Below, one piece after another: positions 46,376-56,954 of a DNA stretch of 64,000 nucleotides (position 1 is the first letter of the stretch; every line of letters starts with the position of its first letter). The position numbers and the translations under genes are program-made. Source of the stretch: Cutaneotrichosporon cavernicola (taxonomy: Eukaryota > Basidiomycota > Tremellomycetes > Trichosporonales > Trichosporonaceae); the NCBI RefSeq assembly GCF_030864355.1, contig NC_083393.1:310001-374000 (forward strand), written 5' to 3'. The notes beneath the pieces are model-generated. The model ran no database searches. It saw only the letters and a program-made list of their open reading frames with translations, and was not told where the DNA came from.

Positions 46376-47654
46376 CCTTGGTCTCACTGACTGAATGAAT
46401 CAAGTGCCTTGATACCTCAAACCTGTGAGTCAAGATGCCAAGTAGATTGACCCTGTGACCGTGCGTCCGTGTGGCTGCACACCGTTTCAGGGCAAGTGAA
46501 CTGTATGTATTGAGCAATTTGAACAACTCGCGATTGGAGCAGCATCTGCACCTCGAGCAGAGTATCTACGTTTGGGGTTAGTAGGTGGGGCCAATGAGGC
46601 ACGACCGCGGAGGATGGCTGTTGCATGTTGGTGCCACATATTCGACAATTCGACACTTGCCTCCATCATCAAACTCTTTTAGACTGTGCTCCTTGTGATA
46701 CTTGTTTCCTCTGTATAATTAGGAAGCCTGGAACCCCCCTCTTAATTAATTGACGCCTCTCCCAGTCTATTCACAATCTAAACTACAACGTCCGAACCCT
46801 TTTCGATCACTACTCGTCCCGCACACCACGCGCATCCCAAAACCATACAGTACCGTGGCCCCTCTCCTGATATCCTGATCCAGCTTGTGCTCACTTCAAG
46901 CCAACCCAACGTTCTCATCATGCCACGCACCCGAGATTGACTACTAATCTGTTGATTTACCCTCTTCCCAGACTCATGCCATGCTCTTCCTTCCCGTTCT
47001 CCCCCCCCCCTCCCTCTCTGAACCCTTGTACTAGTTACAACCTGAGACGGGCACTTAAGATGCGTCACCTCGTGTGCGCGGCCACCTTGAGACCTGCTCT
47101 TTCCACCCAAGTCTCCCAGATCAATCTCGCCTCGCGGATCAACGAGGCGGCCACGCCGTCGTGGCGCGTGGCGGCGCCTGGTACTGTATCTTGGCAGCTA
47201 CTAGGAGCGGGATGCGTGGTCGTGGGAGGATTGACAGGGAATCGATGGATCTCCACACCTCTGAGGCCCTTCTCTGTGAGATCCCTGTCTGATGCCGTGC
47301 TGGGCACGTGTGAGATACGATCACGCTTTCACACTATGCCAGGGGATACGTAACAGGTTGTTCCCAGTAGTCAAGTGCCAGCTTGCCAGCCAGATTGACA
47401 GATACGACGAGGCCTGGCCCAGCGTTTATTCCTCATGCTTCATGTAGGTCCAAGGTATGTGGGTGGGTCGGTGACAGTGCCGAAAGGTCTGGTGACTAAC
47501 ATTCTACAGGGCTAGGGTTCTGTTCAGGTCCGATGTTGAGGTCGAATGACGAGAATCTCGACGGTGGCCGCAGGCACTTTGGTCGTCGCCTGACGACACA
47601 GTCAGCGTCGCGACTTGCATTACAATGTTATTGGATCTTGTTAAGACTGGACTG

Positions 47655-47697
47655 TGGGCCATGGGCCCGGGGCCCGGGGCCCGGGACCCGGTGGCCC
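47655..47697. repeat. GGGCCC-rich palindromic patch
   Basis: Three overlapping GGGCCCGG units flanked by GGGCC and CCCGG blocks form a GC-only, self-complementary tract of about 30 bp that could extrude a strong hairpin. It stands out against moderately GC-rich surroundings. Confidence 0.75.
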
Positions 47698-49152
47698 TTT
47701 GTACATAACGTGAGAATGAACATGGAATTCAAGGTTTTGGCTGAGTGTTCCAGCAAATCCGAAACAGGGGTACAGGTAACGGCGGAGTGCGTGTATAGAC
47801 TACAAGGGTTTCAGTCCCTGCACCCCTCGAGGTGTGGGTGCAGTTCCTCGCTAGTGAAGATTGTGGAGAGGACAAAGTCACGGGAACACGGAATGCGCAC
47901 TCTTCATAAGTGACACCACGCTGACAATGTAAGCCTGATTGTAGCTTGTAGATGAAAGCTCGGACGGAGCTCAAGAATCTTGGTAGATGACTTGTTGTCC
48001 TTAGTTACCTTAATCACCCTTAAGATGTACAACGTGGATCAGTGAAACGTGGTCGATTGCAGATCATAGATCGCTGTTAAACGTGCCCCCCCGTTAGCCC
48101 CGTTTACTAAAAGATCCCGAGATCAGCGCCACTAAGTCGAAAGGACCACACACGTTCGATCTGCAAGCCCTACCGCGCTTACCGCCTACAGCCGTCGTCT
48201 CAATCATTTATAACGGCCTCCGACTTGTTGCTGTTCCAAGACGCGGGCATATAACATACCAATTGTCGTGATGGTGACGCGAGGGTGCCATCAGCCACTG
48301 TGTCCGGATTAACAGCCGCTTGGAGACAGGGTAGACCCGAGATATGTCGAGCCGCCAATGTACTGGGCGTTGAGGGACTGAAGCGGGGAAACGCGTTGGA
48401 GCACGCCAATAAAATGGCCAGCGATCGTGATAACCAAAGATCGCTACGATGGACCGATGGATGGACAGATAGCTAGAACTGCAGCGGTTGGCCAAGTTTG
48501 GTTGAGAGGAAGAACGGGAACGAGATCCGACGACGTAAGCAAACGATGCCTGTATCCTCGGCTCGACACCACCCGTGCACTGGAGCCCGTGATGGGGCCG
48601 GGCCATCCGTCCAAACAGAACGACCAACTGCATCTTCGCGCATTCCGACTGGCCCGTTGGCCGTTGGCCGTTGGTCGTGGATATAGCAGGCGCAATCTGG
48701 CGACACAATGCGGCAATGTCGCGTTTCGCATCCATTCAGGAGTCGCGTGGCCAGCACGCGTCTACACACCATTCACTCACGCGGGTAGGTGTTTCAGTGC
48801 GGCATTGGCGGTGTGTAGGTTTCCGGAGCACCGTATAGCACCATAAAGCAAACCGTTAGTATCATTTTTGGGTGCCTGATGCCTTTTGGTAGAGGTTGTA
48901 GAGGTTGATGGGCTTTTGATCTTTTGAGAAATCAGTGGCGCCATGTGTGGCGATTTCGAGATCGCAAAACGCCCCCGCCCATCACTGCACAAATCACGTC
49001 ATCAAACCTCATACTTGCAGTCTGCTTAGCATTTAGCACTATCCATAGTCTGATATTACCTTGCCGTAGCATCGCAACTATTTGGTGCACCCGTAGTGAC
49101 TTACTTTGCACGCTGCATAAGCACGCCAGGCATCACCACCTGCACGGGGCGC

Positions 49153-49314
49153 ATGCATGTTCTATTATCGTTTCCTCTATCCTACTCTCCGACTCCGACG
49201 ACTAGCTTAAACATTCCCACACTGGCCACGACATGTGTCCCCTCATCCCTTGTCTCTACGAATCGACACATTCGTAGTCACGCGCCTGCTCTCGACATTG
49301 ATTCGGACCCGTGA
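49153..49314 (+). promoter_or_regulatory. Candidate uORFs upstream of the bZIP gene
   Basis: Three ATGs precede the bZIP start: 49153 (53 codons, ends 49314), 49157 (17 codons, ends 49210) and 49233 (14 codons, ends 49277). All terminate before the main ATG at 49469, and no ATG lies between 49314 and 49469. If transcription starts upstream of about 49150 these would be translated first, as in the GCN4/CPC1-type control of fungal bZIP factors. The transcription start is not known. Confidence 0.4.
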
Positions 49315-49468
49315 ACGCGAAGAGTGAGCGAAGCGAGTGGTTATTCCAGCGCCAAGCCAAGCCCAGCGCGTCGATCACCGCTCCACCATCGGAGACCCGG
49401 CATAGAGGCGGCAAGACATACACCTCAACACATCGTAGAAACAAGAGAAAGCCCTATCCGACAGGGCC

Positions 49469-49807
49469 ATGCCCAACGACTCGGGCACTCCGGACGGGCG
49501 CAACTGGGACGCCATCCTCGCCGCGTTCAGCCGCAGCGGTGCCGGGCGACCAGCCGAACCATCCGACTGGGGTGTACCGGGTCCTGGCCCCTCGTCACAA
49601 ACTGAGGCCTCCCCTGCACCCAGTACCGACCTCCTCGCACACTTCACACATCAACTACTACTACAACAACAGCAGCAGCTGCAGGCATACTCTGGATATC
49701 CGCCAGAGTATGTTGCGCTCCTCCAAGCGAGCAACCAGGCCCTACAGGTCCAGCAGCTCCAACAGCTGTATGGCCACAATACACCTTCCTTTCCCCAACC
49801 CCAAACC

Positions 49808-49839
<32 letters not shown>

Positions 49840-50561
49840 ACAGACTCAACAGACCTCGAGAGCGCAGTCGCAGAACAACTCTCCTTCCTCGTTACCTCGC
49901 TCCGCGCGAGGGAGCATCTCCGGCACACCAGCAGGGACCCCTTCCGCAACACCGATCACAGGAACACCCATCGCTCCAGCCCCAGCCTCCTTCAGTAGCC
50001 TTTCCAATCTAGCTCCCACCCCGACGGGACGACCACCACCGAATACGAGCCCGATCGCCGACCCCAGCGGGGGACTGAGCACAGCTGCGCTGACACCGGC
50101 AGGCCTAGATGATACGGAAGATAAGCGCGTACGCAACACACTGGCATGTGAGTGTGAGAGTGCACCGGAGGTGGGGTGGGTGCGAGGTGCGAGGCGCAAG
50201 AGGTGACGGGTGACGAGTGGTTGCGCCTGTGCAAAAGTCTCATCGTATTTTTGGCGAGAGATGGGACTAAGAGAAACTATGGCCCCTTGTGTCACGTCCT
50301 CCTTATCGCCTTATCGGCACGTGTTTCCCAGTCCCCTTCATATCGGCACCATGGTCACTCTCTGTGCAATGAACGCAACTGACACCAGCCGCCCGCTTCC
50401 GAGCCAAGAAGAAGGCACATGTCGAGAACGTCGAGCGAAACATCCGTGCGCTCGAGGCACAACACTCCGAACTCGAGGTGCAAGTCGCCGACCTGCGCAA
50501 GGAGAACGGACTGCTGAAAGAGATGGTGCAGTTGAAGTATGGGGGAGTGAAGAATGGATAG
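49469..50561 (+). CDS. bZIP transcription factor, CYS3/Zip1/MET-type
   Basis: DNA-binding regulator with a C-terminal basic leucine zipper. Exons 49469-50147 and 50389-50561 are joined across a 241-nt intron (283 aa). Splicing creates the basic region DKRVRNTLASARFRAKKKA with the invariant Asn and Arg (N-x7-R). Leucines then occur every seven residues (LEAQHSE LEVQVAD LRKENGL LKEMVQL). The basic region most resembles Neurospora CYS3 and fission yeast Zip1, which control sulfur metabolism and metal stress; that role here is inference. Residues 60-140 are Gln-rich (QQQQQ runs) and 140-215 are Ser/Thr/Pro-rich, probably activation regions. The junction codon TCC (Ser) is split by the intron. Upstream ORFs may regulate translation. 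Confidence 0.87.
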
Positions 50562-52256
50562 AGGTGGAGGAGATGATAGAATAGTGCTCATAGATAGTTG
50601 GCCGAGGCTGATGTAACAGCACCACTGGGCTGACCCATTACCCAAGATCACGCACTGATGAGACAACGGCACTTCCTTCCTCATTTGACCCACTGTCTCC
50701 ACTCACTCCTTCCTACTGAATCCAACATGGATCAACAACTCTTTCTCCTCCTTCTCTCCCCGTCCCTTTGAGTATCCTATCTCTCTCCAGCACCCGCATC
50801 ACATTCGCTCGCCCTCACTGGATTGTCCGCAACCACTCTCCTCCCCTCTCCTCCTACCTGTCGCCCGTCTTCTCCCAGCTGGCCCCGAGCGCAACAACCA
50901 TCTCTCCTCCACGAAAGGATGTATCCTTATGTCATCGCTGCTATCCTCATATCTTCCTTCAACGACCTCCTACACGTTGTGCGGGCCGAGGGTGTTCGCC
51001 AACCTCAAGCGACTCCCAGTTCACCTCTGAGTTCTTCGGTCATTAGCCAATACCGGTGAGATGAGCCTGGGCGTAGTGTGTAGGGCTGTGGGCTGCAGCA
51101 CCCGACAGCAATTCACTCGTAATCTCACGTCCACGCGATATCTCGCCATGACTTGGAGTCAACAGTGCTTGCGCTTGGGCTGACAAGCCAATTGTTACGT
51201 GCAGCAGCTCTGTCTCAAGTGCGAACTGCGCTTTCCCAACCATGGCGTGGTGGCTTCGTCAGCTATGAGAGGAAGGGTGGATCAGGCAGACTGGATCGGG
51301 GCGACTGACGTTCGGCACGTGGCGGATCCAGATGTGCGCCCTTGGTTTGGCCCTTGAACTTCAAATGCAAGACGGTGCGCTGACCTAGGTGGCAGTCTCC
51401 TGGGTGGCCGGGTGGAGGTTGGGTGGTCAAGTTCCTAGTCTAAGAGTCTAAGTAGAGCGTTAAGTACTTTAAGTACTTTGAAGATGGATAGAGCTGAGCG
51501 TGCAGTACACCAGAGGGCGGCCACACTGAACACCCTTGCGAATCACGTGATCCTCGTTCAACTACACCTCATTCTCGCCTGTATCATTCGTCTGCCTAGT
51601 AATCTGCTTCCGTCCTCTTTGTATCCAAGCTCGAATTACGTATACTTGAGATGGCATGTCTTCTCTCCGTTCTCAGGAGCTTACGGGTGGCAAGAAGTGT
51701 GGGTTCCCCAGAAGGATGGAGGGTGGCGACGTGCCTGAGCTGTAGAGTCAACTCGTCAGTTAGCCAACCAGAGATGCAAGTGCTGGGTTTATAACTGAGA
51801 ATTGGGTGAGCTGCTATACGGGCTAATACTCGGTACCCCCTCCCCCTGACTCCAACAGAGCAACTATAAATGACGTCTGTCTCTTTCACGACAAACCACC
51901 GCCTTTCTTCACGGAATACAAACTCAAGTCAATCCACCATACAAGCACTCTCTCACCACACACACTGCAATACCCAACACCATAACACCACAACAACCCA
52001 TCTATCTCACCTATTCCCCTCCTCAACTTGAACGTATCAACGCCGTCACCAACAAACTAGGGCCCTATCCAAATTCACCTCCTCGCAGTTCACCGACACT
52101 GACACCGACTCCCGAACCACCTCCACCGTCCACCTCCTTTCGACTCGACACTGTGCCACTCACCGTCACCCATCTTCGTCATCCATCACAGACTTTGCCA
52201 CCTTAGACCTCATCGGCGGTCTTGCCAAGCCCAACAGTAACCTAACATCTTACGCC
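50562..52256. other. Intergenic, 1.7 kb
   Basis: No supported gene. A 46-codon plus frame at 50919-51059 starts MYPYVIAAILISSFNDLLHVV, a possible membrane peptide, but it has no second line of evidence. The right part (about 51.88-52.25 kb) is C/A/T-rich and ATG-poor and looks like the leader of the gene at 52257. Confidence 0.45.
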
Positions 52257-53106
52257 ATGCCAGCCGTCCCCGTGCACGATCCTCGGCGGTCGCGTGGCTC
52301 GTTCTCAGCCGTGACCGGCCGATCGCCAGTCGAAGATATCTCGCACCTCAACATCGCCGAAGTCCGCGAACGCATAGCTCGCAACGAACGCGTCCTGAAC
52401 TCGGCGTTGCTTAGAACCCCTCCCACCAATGGCACAGGAACGGCCATGGCCATGTCACCCTCGTCGCGTGCCTCGGGAGCCGAAAATCCCGTACGCGCCC
52501 GCCTCCTGGCCATGCGTGCTCAGTTGTGCGCCCGCGAGGCCGAGCTCCTCGCCGACAGCGTGGGAAATATGGATCTGAGCACCCAGGCCACACCCCCACG
52601 TACATATAGTGCCAAGGCCAATGCCCTCAATGCCATCCGACAGGCTGAGGCTGCGCATCCCCCTAATCGCATGGTCTTGTAAGATATCCTTGATTGAGGG
52701 AGCTAATGGCAGATCGGTGGATGATACCATTGCGTTGGGGGAGCGCGATTTCGATAACCAGTGGATGGCGCGGTTCGCCAACGTTGGTATCGCGCCTAGC
52801 GGTCGAAGAGGGGGGAGGGATGACGCCCTCAAGCGCTCGGAACGCGCGTCACGGCGCGCGCGCGCCAATGTCGACGGCGAGGACTGCATGTTCGATACGG
52901 ACGAGGCGTATTCCGCTGCAGGAGTGTATGCTTCACAGCGACAGGATATGGGCAACGGCCTGCCTATGGCTACGGCACGCGCACGGAGACAGGAGGGGTA
53001 CGATGACGATATGCGCAGTGACGGGAGCCGCGACGACGAGTGGCTAGAGGGTAACGACGAGTACGAGGTTGATCAGAGAGATACGCTCGACCTTTTGCCT
53101 GGGTAG
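52257..53106 (+). CDS. Unrecognised 271-aa protein with coiled-coil potential
   Basis: I do not recognise the family. Exons 52257-52678 and 52713-53106 are joined by a 34-nt intron (GTAAGA ... CTAATGGCAG) to give 271 aa. The N-terminal half has two helical, heptad-like stretches (ISHLNIAEVRERIARNERVLNSALL and VRARLLAMRAQLCAREAELL) suitable for a coiled coil. The second half has SVDDTIALGERDFDNQWMARFANVGI, a basic block (LKRSERASRRARANVD), then DGEDCMFDTDEAYSAAGVYA and an acidic C-terminus (DDEWLEGNDEYEVDQRD). It converges with LSM3 with 103 bp between stop codons. The intron is supported by frame continuity and by the coding character of both sides. Confidence 0.75.
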
Positions 53107-53209
53107 ATTAGGAGAGATCAGAAGTTGTACCATCCCTCTGCAGTTGTCACATCTTGCACTATGCATGTACATTGTACATCGCCTCTTGGGCGGGTATCGG
53201 TCGGTCGGT

Positions 53210-53871
53210 CTACTGGTGGATGGGCGAGAGCTGGTGTCAGCTGGATCAGGACTTGAAAAGCTGGACATACGAGGATGACGCCGTCGCCGCGGACAAAGAG
53301 CATCTCCGAAGTGCGGCGCTCGACCTGGTGTCAGCTGTCTTGCAGATGAATCAGCTGAGAGGGAAGGCGGAAGCGCTCGGTCTGCTTCGTATCCCAACCA
53401 CAGTCTCAATTACGTCGGCAACCGCGGCGCATGAGTAACTGCAGACTGCGGAATGCCGGTGGGCCATATAACCTGGCTTTGCAGCTACAAACCCAGGCTT
53501 TCCTCCTCACTCATCACTCACCCTAGGCTGCCCCGGCTGCCCGTCCTCGGAAATGTCCACCGTGTGTATGCTCTCCTCAACCCCCGAGAGCACAAGGTTC
53601 ATGTGTGCGTCGTACGCCTGATGTCAGCTCAAGTTCCGGAGAAAGCAGCTGGCACTCCTCCACCCAACACTGTCCCTCCCAACAGCTGCTTATCGACCTT
53701 CCTTCAACCCCCGACATACATGCAGCGTCCCCGTCAGCGTCCGGTCGCCGCGCAATTTGATGAACACGCGCCTGGTGTTAGCTCTCTCCTTTGAGGGAAG
53801 ACTTACTCGCCGAGCGAGAGCTTGACGACGTCAAGGGGCTCGTTGATCGTTGCGTTCACTGCGTCGTCCAT
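53210..53871 (-). CDS. LSM3: Lsm3, U6 snRNA / mRNA-decay Lsm ring subunit
   Basis: Small Sm-fold protein of the Lsm2-8 ring on U6 snRNA (splicing) and the Lsm1-7 ring (mRNA decapping and decay). Five exons leftward: 53871-53807, 53771-53720, 53617-53522, 53324-53271 and 53230-53210 (95 aa; yeast 89, human 102). Introns are 35, 102, 197 and 40 nt. The Sm1 motif is [39 protein letters not shown]; Sm2 is EMLFVRGDGVILLSP. The seven-codon last exon (LSPIHQ) is required because reading through the GTATGT donor would lose the conserved end. A coding-looking frame on the opposite strand at 53154-53438 is antisense to exons 4-5 and their flanking introns. It is divergent from ERG27. Confidence 0.92.
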
Positions 53872-54360
53872 GGTGTGTTGATGAGGTTATCGTTGAGTGC
53901 GCGGTTGAGTGAATAGGCGATTTGCTTCCGCCGTTGACACGTGACTTGCTTTGGTTGCTTCAATTCATGGAATAGCAGCTTTACCAGCTTGCCCTCAATG
54001 CAGGTCAAGATCGACAGCTGCTGAGCCCAGCCAAGCAGCCAAGAACCAGAGCCAGAGCCAGTGCAAGACCATATACCAACACCAACACCAACACCAACAC
54101 CAACACCAACACCAACAGAGAACATGACGAATGCATCACTAACCGACTTATCTAGCCCAACGACCATTCGCCGGCATGCCGTCAAGGCGACGTCAACGGT
54201 GTCAAGGGGTGGGCGGTGGCGATCACTGAGTGAGGCCGGTGAGTAGGGTCGGTCAGCTAAGGCACGCATCGTGCCATGGCGCAAAAGTCGGCACGTCGCG
54301 TCTTCGAATTTCCGGATCCTCACCCTGTTGACATCTTCATCTCTCCCACTACCCACCACG
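53872..54360. other. Divergent promoter region between LSM3 and ERG27
   Basis: 489 bp shared by two outward-facing genes. It contains an (ACCAAC)7 hexamer array at 54075-54116. No other element is recognisable. Confidence 0.55.
54075..54116. repeat. (ACCAAC)7 hexanucleotide repeat
   Basis: Seven perfect ACCAAC (TTGGTG/GTTGGT) units between LSM3 and ERG27. It produces a GVGVGV or TPTPTP peptide in spurious frames. It lies about 245-285 bp upstream of the ERG27 start. Confidence 0.92.
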
Positions 54361-55943
54361 ATGCCAGCACACTCGAACGGCTCGGCCAACGGTGCCGGGA
54401 GCGGCTCCACCGGAGACGCCAACCGTATCATTGCGATCGTGACCGGCGCGAACAGGTGAGCTCAGCTCGATCTCGGCGCGTCCAAATCCCGCGCCGGGAA
54501 AGCTTGCATCTACTATGCTACAATGCTGACGGCAGCGGCTTCGGTCTCGGACTCTGTCACGACCTCTTGGCCAACCTCTCCGTCGGGGTGGGTCAACGCG
54601 TTCCCGCCGCGCAACCGCGTCCGACCGCCATCGCGCCGCGTCTCCTCAACTCGGAGACGAAGGCGGGGATAATGCCGTCCCCTCACCCGACATTGACGCT
54701 CATCCTCGCCTGCCGGTCCCAACGGAACGCAGACGAGGCACGAGCCAAGATCCTGGAACAGCATACCCAAGATCTCCGCATGCGCCGGAGCGCCGGCGAG
54801 TCCATCCCCCCTGGGTGGGAGGAGGGATTGCGGGTCGAGTCGGAGCTCGTCGACCTCGACTGCGTTGGTGGACCCAAGGGTTTGCTTTCTTTCTGCCAGC
54901 GGATCTCGGCCAAGTATCCCCACGTTACAAGTCTGTTCCTCAACGCTGGGTATGCGGCCATTACAGAGGTCGTTATTCCCCGCTTTATCCTCCAGATCCT
55001 TACCAAGGGCCTCTTGCACGCCCTCCACCACCCCAGGTATAATACCGAGGAGATTGGGGCGAGGAGCGCGGACGGAGAGCGGGGGAGAGTGTGGGGCGTC
55101 AATGTCCTCGCTCCTTATATTATCGTGAGTGAAACGTACAGGAGGAGGAGAAGCGGGGATGGATGAGTGCGAGGGCTTTGGGCCGCTGCTGTGCTTCCAA
55201 GGCTACCCAGTGCTCCACGCAATGGACCCGGTCAGAGTGCGAGGGCGTGTGGGTCACCGCACCAACTGCAGTTCGGCTGTATCATACTCGATAACCCTTG
55301 TGCCTCCCCAAGTTGCTCACACCAGGCCAAAGAGCTCGCACCAATGCTGCGCAAGTCCCCCAAGACCCTCCCGTTCGAGCCACGTGTCGTGTACACCTCG
55401 TCAATTGAGGCTGAGGCTGAGGCGCTCAGTGCTAACCCCAAGGACGATTACCAGCTCCTGGAGTACACCACGAGCTACAGACCCTCAAAGTACATGGGTG
55501 ACCTTGTGATGACGCAGCTCGACACTCAGTTGAGCCTGGACGAGCGGCCCGTCCGTTGCCTGATAGCCGAGCCAGGGTGCGTTGCGACCAACATTGCTGT
55601 CGCCGGCCTCGGCGCCTGGCAGTGGCTCGTCAACCTCAAGTGGATCTGCTACTGGCTCTCGTTCTACCTCGCACACCTCCTAGGATCGCCACACCACCCC
55701 GTATGGGCGAGCGACGGTGCGCTGCCCATGCTCTATTGCGCCATGATCGCCAGTGCCTACATTCTTCCAGCAAACAAGGTACCAGCTCCCAAGATGCACG
55801 TCGTGGCACGTCGCTTCCGTGCGCCGACGGTCAAGTACGGCGAGGTGGACGAATGGGAATCACATACCGAGTTGGCAGAGTTCCTCGCCGACAAGTGTGA
55901 CGCGATCCGCCTCGACTGGCGGAAACGCGAAGGCTTGGATTAG
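54361..55943 (+). CDS. ERG27: 3-keto sterol reductase (Erg27), ergosterol biosynthesis
   Basis: Short-chain dehydrogenase that reduces the 3-keto group during C-4 demethylation of sterols at the ER; partner of Erg25, Erg26 and Erg28 in the family. Exons are 54361-54455, 54536-55124 and 55326-55943 (433 aa; introns 80 and 201 nt). Motifs: IIAIVTGANSGFGLGLCHDLL for NADPH binding, TLTLILACRSQRNADEAR, YPHVTSLFLNAGYA, VWGVNVLAPYII, RVVYTSSIEA, catalytic YRPSK (Y-x3-K) and IAEPGCVATNIA. The C-terminal part has a hydrophobic WQWLVNLKWICYWLSFYLAHLL segment consistent with membrane association. An N-terminal extension of about 20 Gly/Ser/Ala residues precedes the Rossmann fold. The 201-nt intron could hide a small exon, but the frame closes without one. 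Confidence 0.9.
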
Positions 55944-56954
55944 ATTTGTTTTGTAGCATTACGAAGGTTGATGGTGGACAAGGTTGGTGCCAAGCCCCAG
56001 GCGGATCATGTGCCTTCGCTGCAGTGTTTTTAACTGGGCAGGTAGTGGAGGGCTGTGCCCACGCTCTGGAAAGGGTTAAGCATGAGGAGAGCGCCAGAAT
56101 TAGGGGTAAGGGTATGGGGGGGGAGAGGGTATCGAGCTGTTAATAGGCTTTGGGACCAAGGAGGCTGAAAGTGATGGGATGTGTTTTGATAGCAGGCACT
56201 ATCATTTACATTACCAATTCAAATGTCCTTCTTGGAAGCCTATTGAAGCTTTCCATTGACCCAAATGACATGTCATCCTGGTCCAGGGTTTTTCTCAGGG
56301 TCAATGATGGTGCGTGTAATGACGACTTTGAGGCTGTGTAGGGAAAAAAAAGAGGAAAAGGAGGTAGTTGAGTTTGCGGATGGGTAAATGGAGCGAATCA
56401 AGCAGATGGCGCAGATGGGCAGATGACAAGATGGGCGGCATGGATGGGTTTGGAGCTAGTAAAGAGCATTTACAGGACACTTGATCACATGAGAAGATGA
56501 GCCCAAGTATCCATCTCACCACTCACAACACACACCATACACCACACCCGCAAACCCCAATGCCCCGGGTCAACCCCGATCACTCCAACCTTGACTAACA
56601 TCGGCCATCTACTCCTTCTCCTCCTCTTACCACTCATCACCACATATTCACCACTCAGTTGTCAGACACCTCCATCGTTGTCTCGCGCCATTCATCCACC
56701 CACATTCCCTCTTTTCATCCGATTGATTCTCTCACACATCCGCTGTTAGACACGTAAATCGCTACCCACGCTCCCTGACTTCTCCCCTACAATACACCCT
56801 CACTCCAGCTTCTCGCTTCTCGCCTTGAATCAGTCCTCCCTGTAAGAGGCGTCTCAAAGTCTAGCCTAGCCCAACAGCCCTAGTACCACCACCCCCTTCA
56901 CCGCCTCCCCCGCCCTTCAATCGCACTGGCTTCCTCATCGTCATTCTCTCTAAA
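55944..56954. other. Intergenic between ERG27 and the CAF120/SKG3-like gene
   Basis: About 1 kb with the ERG27 3' flank and, from about 56.5 kb, a strongly C/T/A-rich stretch (ACACACCATACACCACACCC and similar) that is the likely promoter and leader of the next gene. No gene or RNA recognised. Confidence 0.5.

Larger units (their letters stand above)
44949..49468. other. 4.5-kb gene-poor, repeat-rich region between divergent PBS2 and bZIP genes
   Basis: Largest stretch without a supported gene. Close to PBS2 it is purine-rich on the plus strand (CT-rich on the PBS2 strand), with (GGA)n at 45291-45322, ATGTAGG repeats at 45734-45756, GGACAGA repeats at 45949-45996 and TGCCGT repeats at 46321-46375. 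Further right is a GGGCCC-rich palindromic patch at 47655-47697. The 138-codon frame 46937-47353 has an internal ATG at 47059 and some ordered-looking sequence but no family match. The region must hold the promoters of two regulatory genes (PBS2 and the bZIP factor); a long noncoding RNA is possible but nothing in the sequence shows it. Confidence 0.45.

Noticed and set aside
46937..47353. 138-codon plus frame with internal ATG at 47059
   Set aside because: Some stretches look ordered, but there is no recognisable family, it crosses a C9 run, and codon use does not match neighbouring genes.
50919..51059. 46-codon frame beginning MYPYVIAAILISSFNDLL
   Set aside because: A hydrophobic start could suggest a small membrane protein, but there is no second line of support.
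53154..53438. Coding-looking plus frame (acidic helix with SAALDLVSAVLQMNQL)
   Set aside because: I first took it for a small gene, but the opposite strand encodes LSM3 exons 4-5 with a conserved Sm2 motif and consistent splice sites, so this is antisense shadow.
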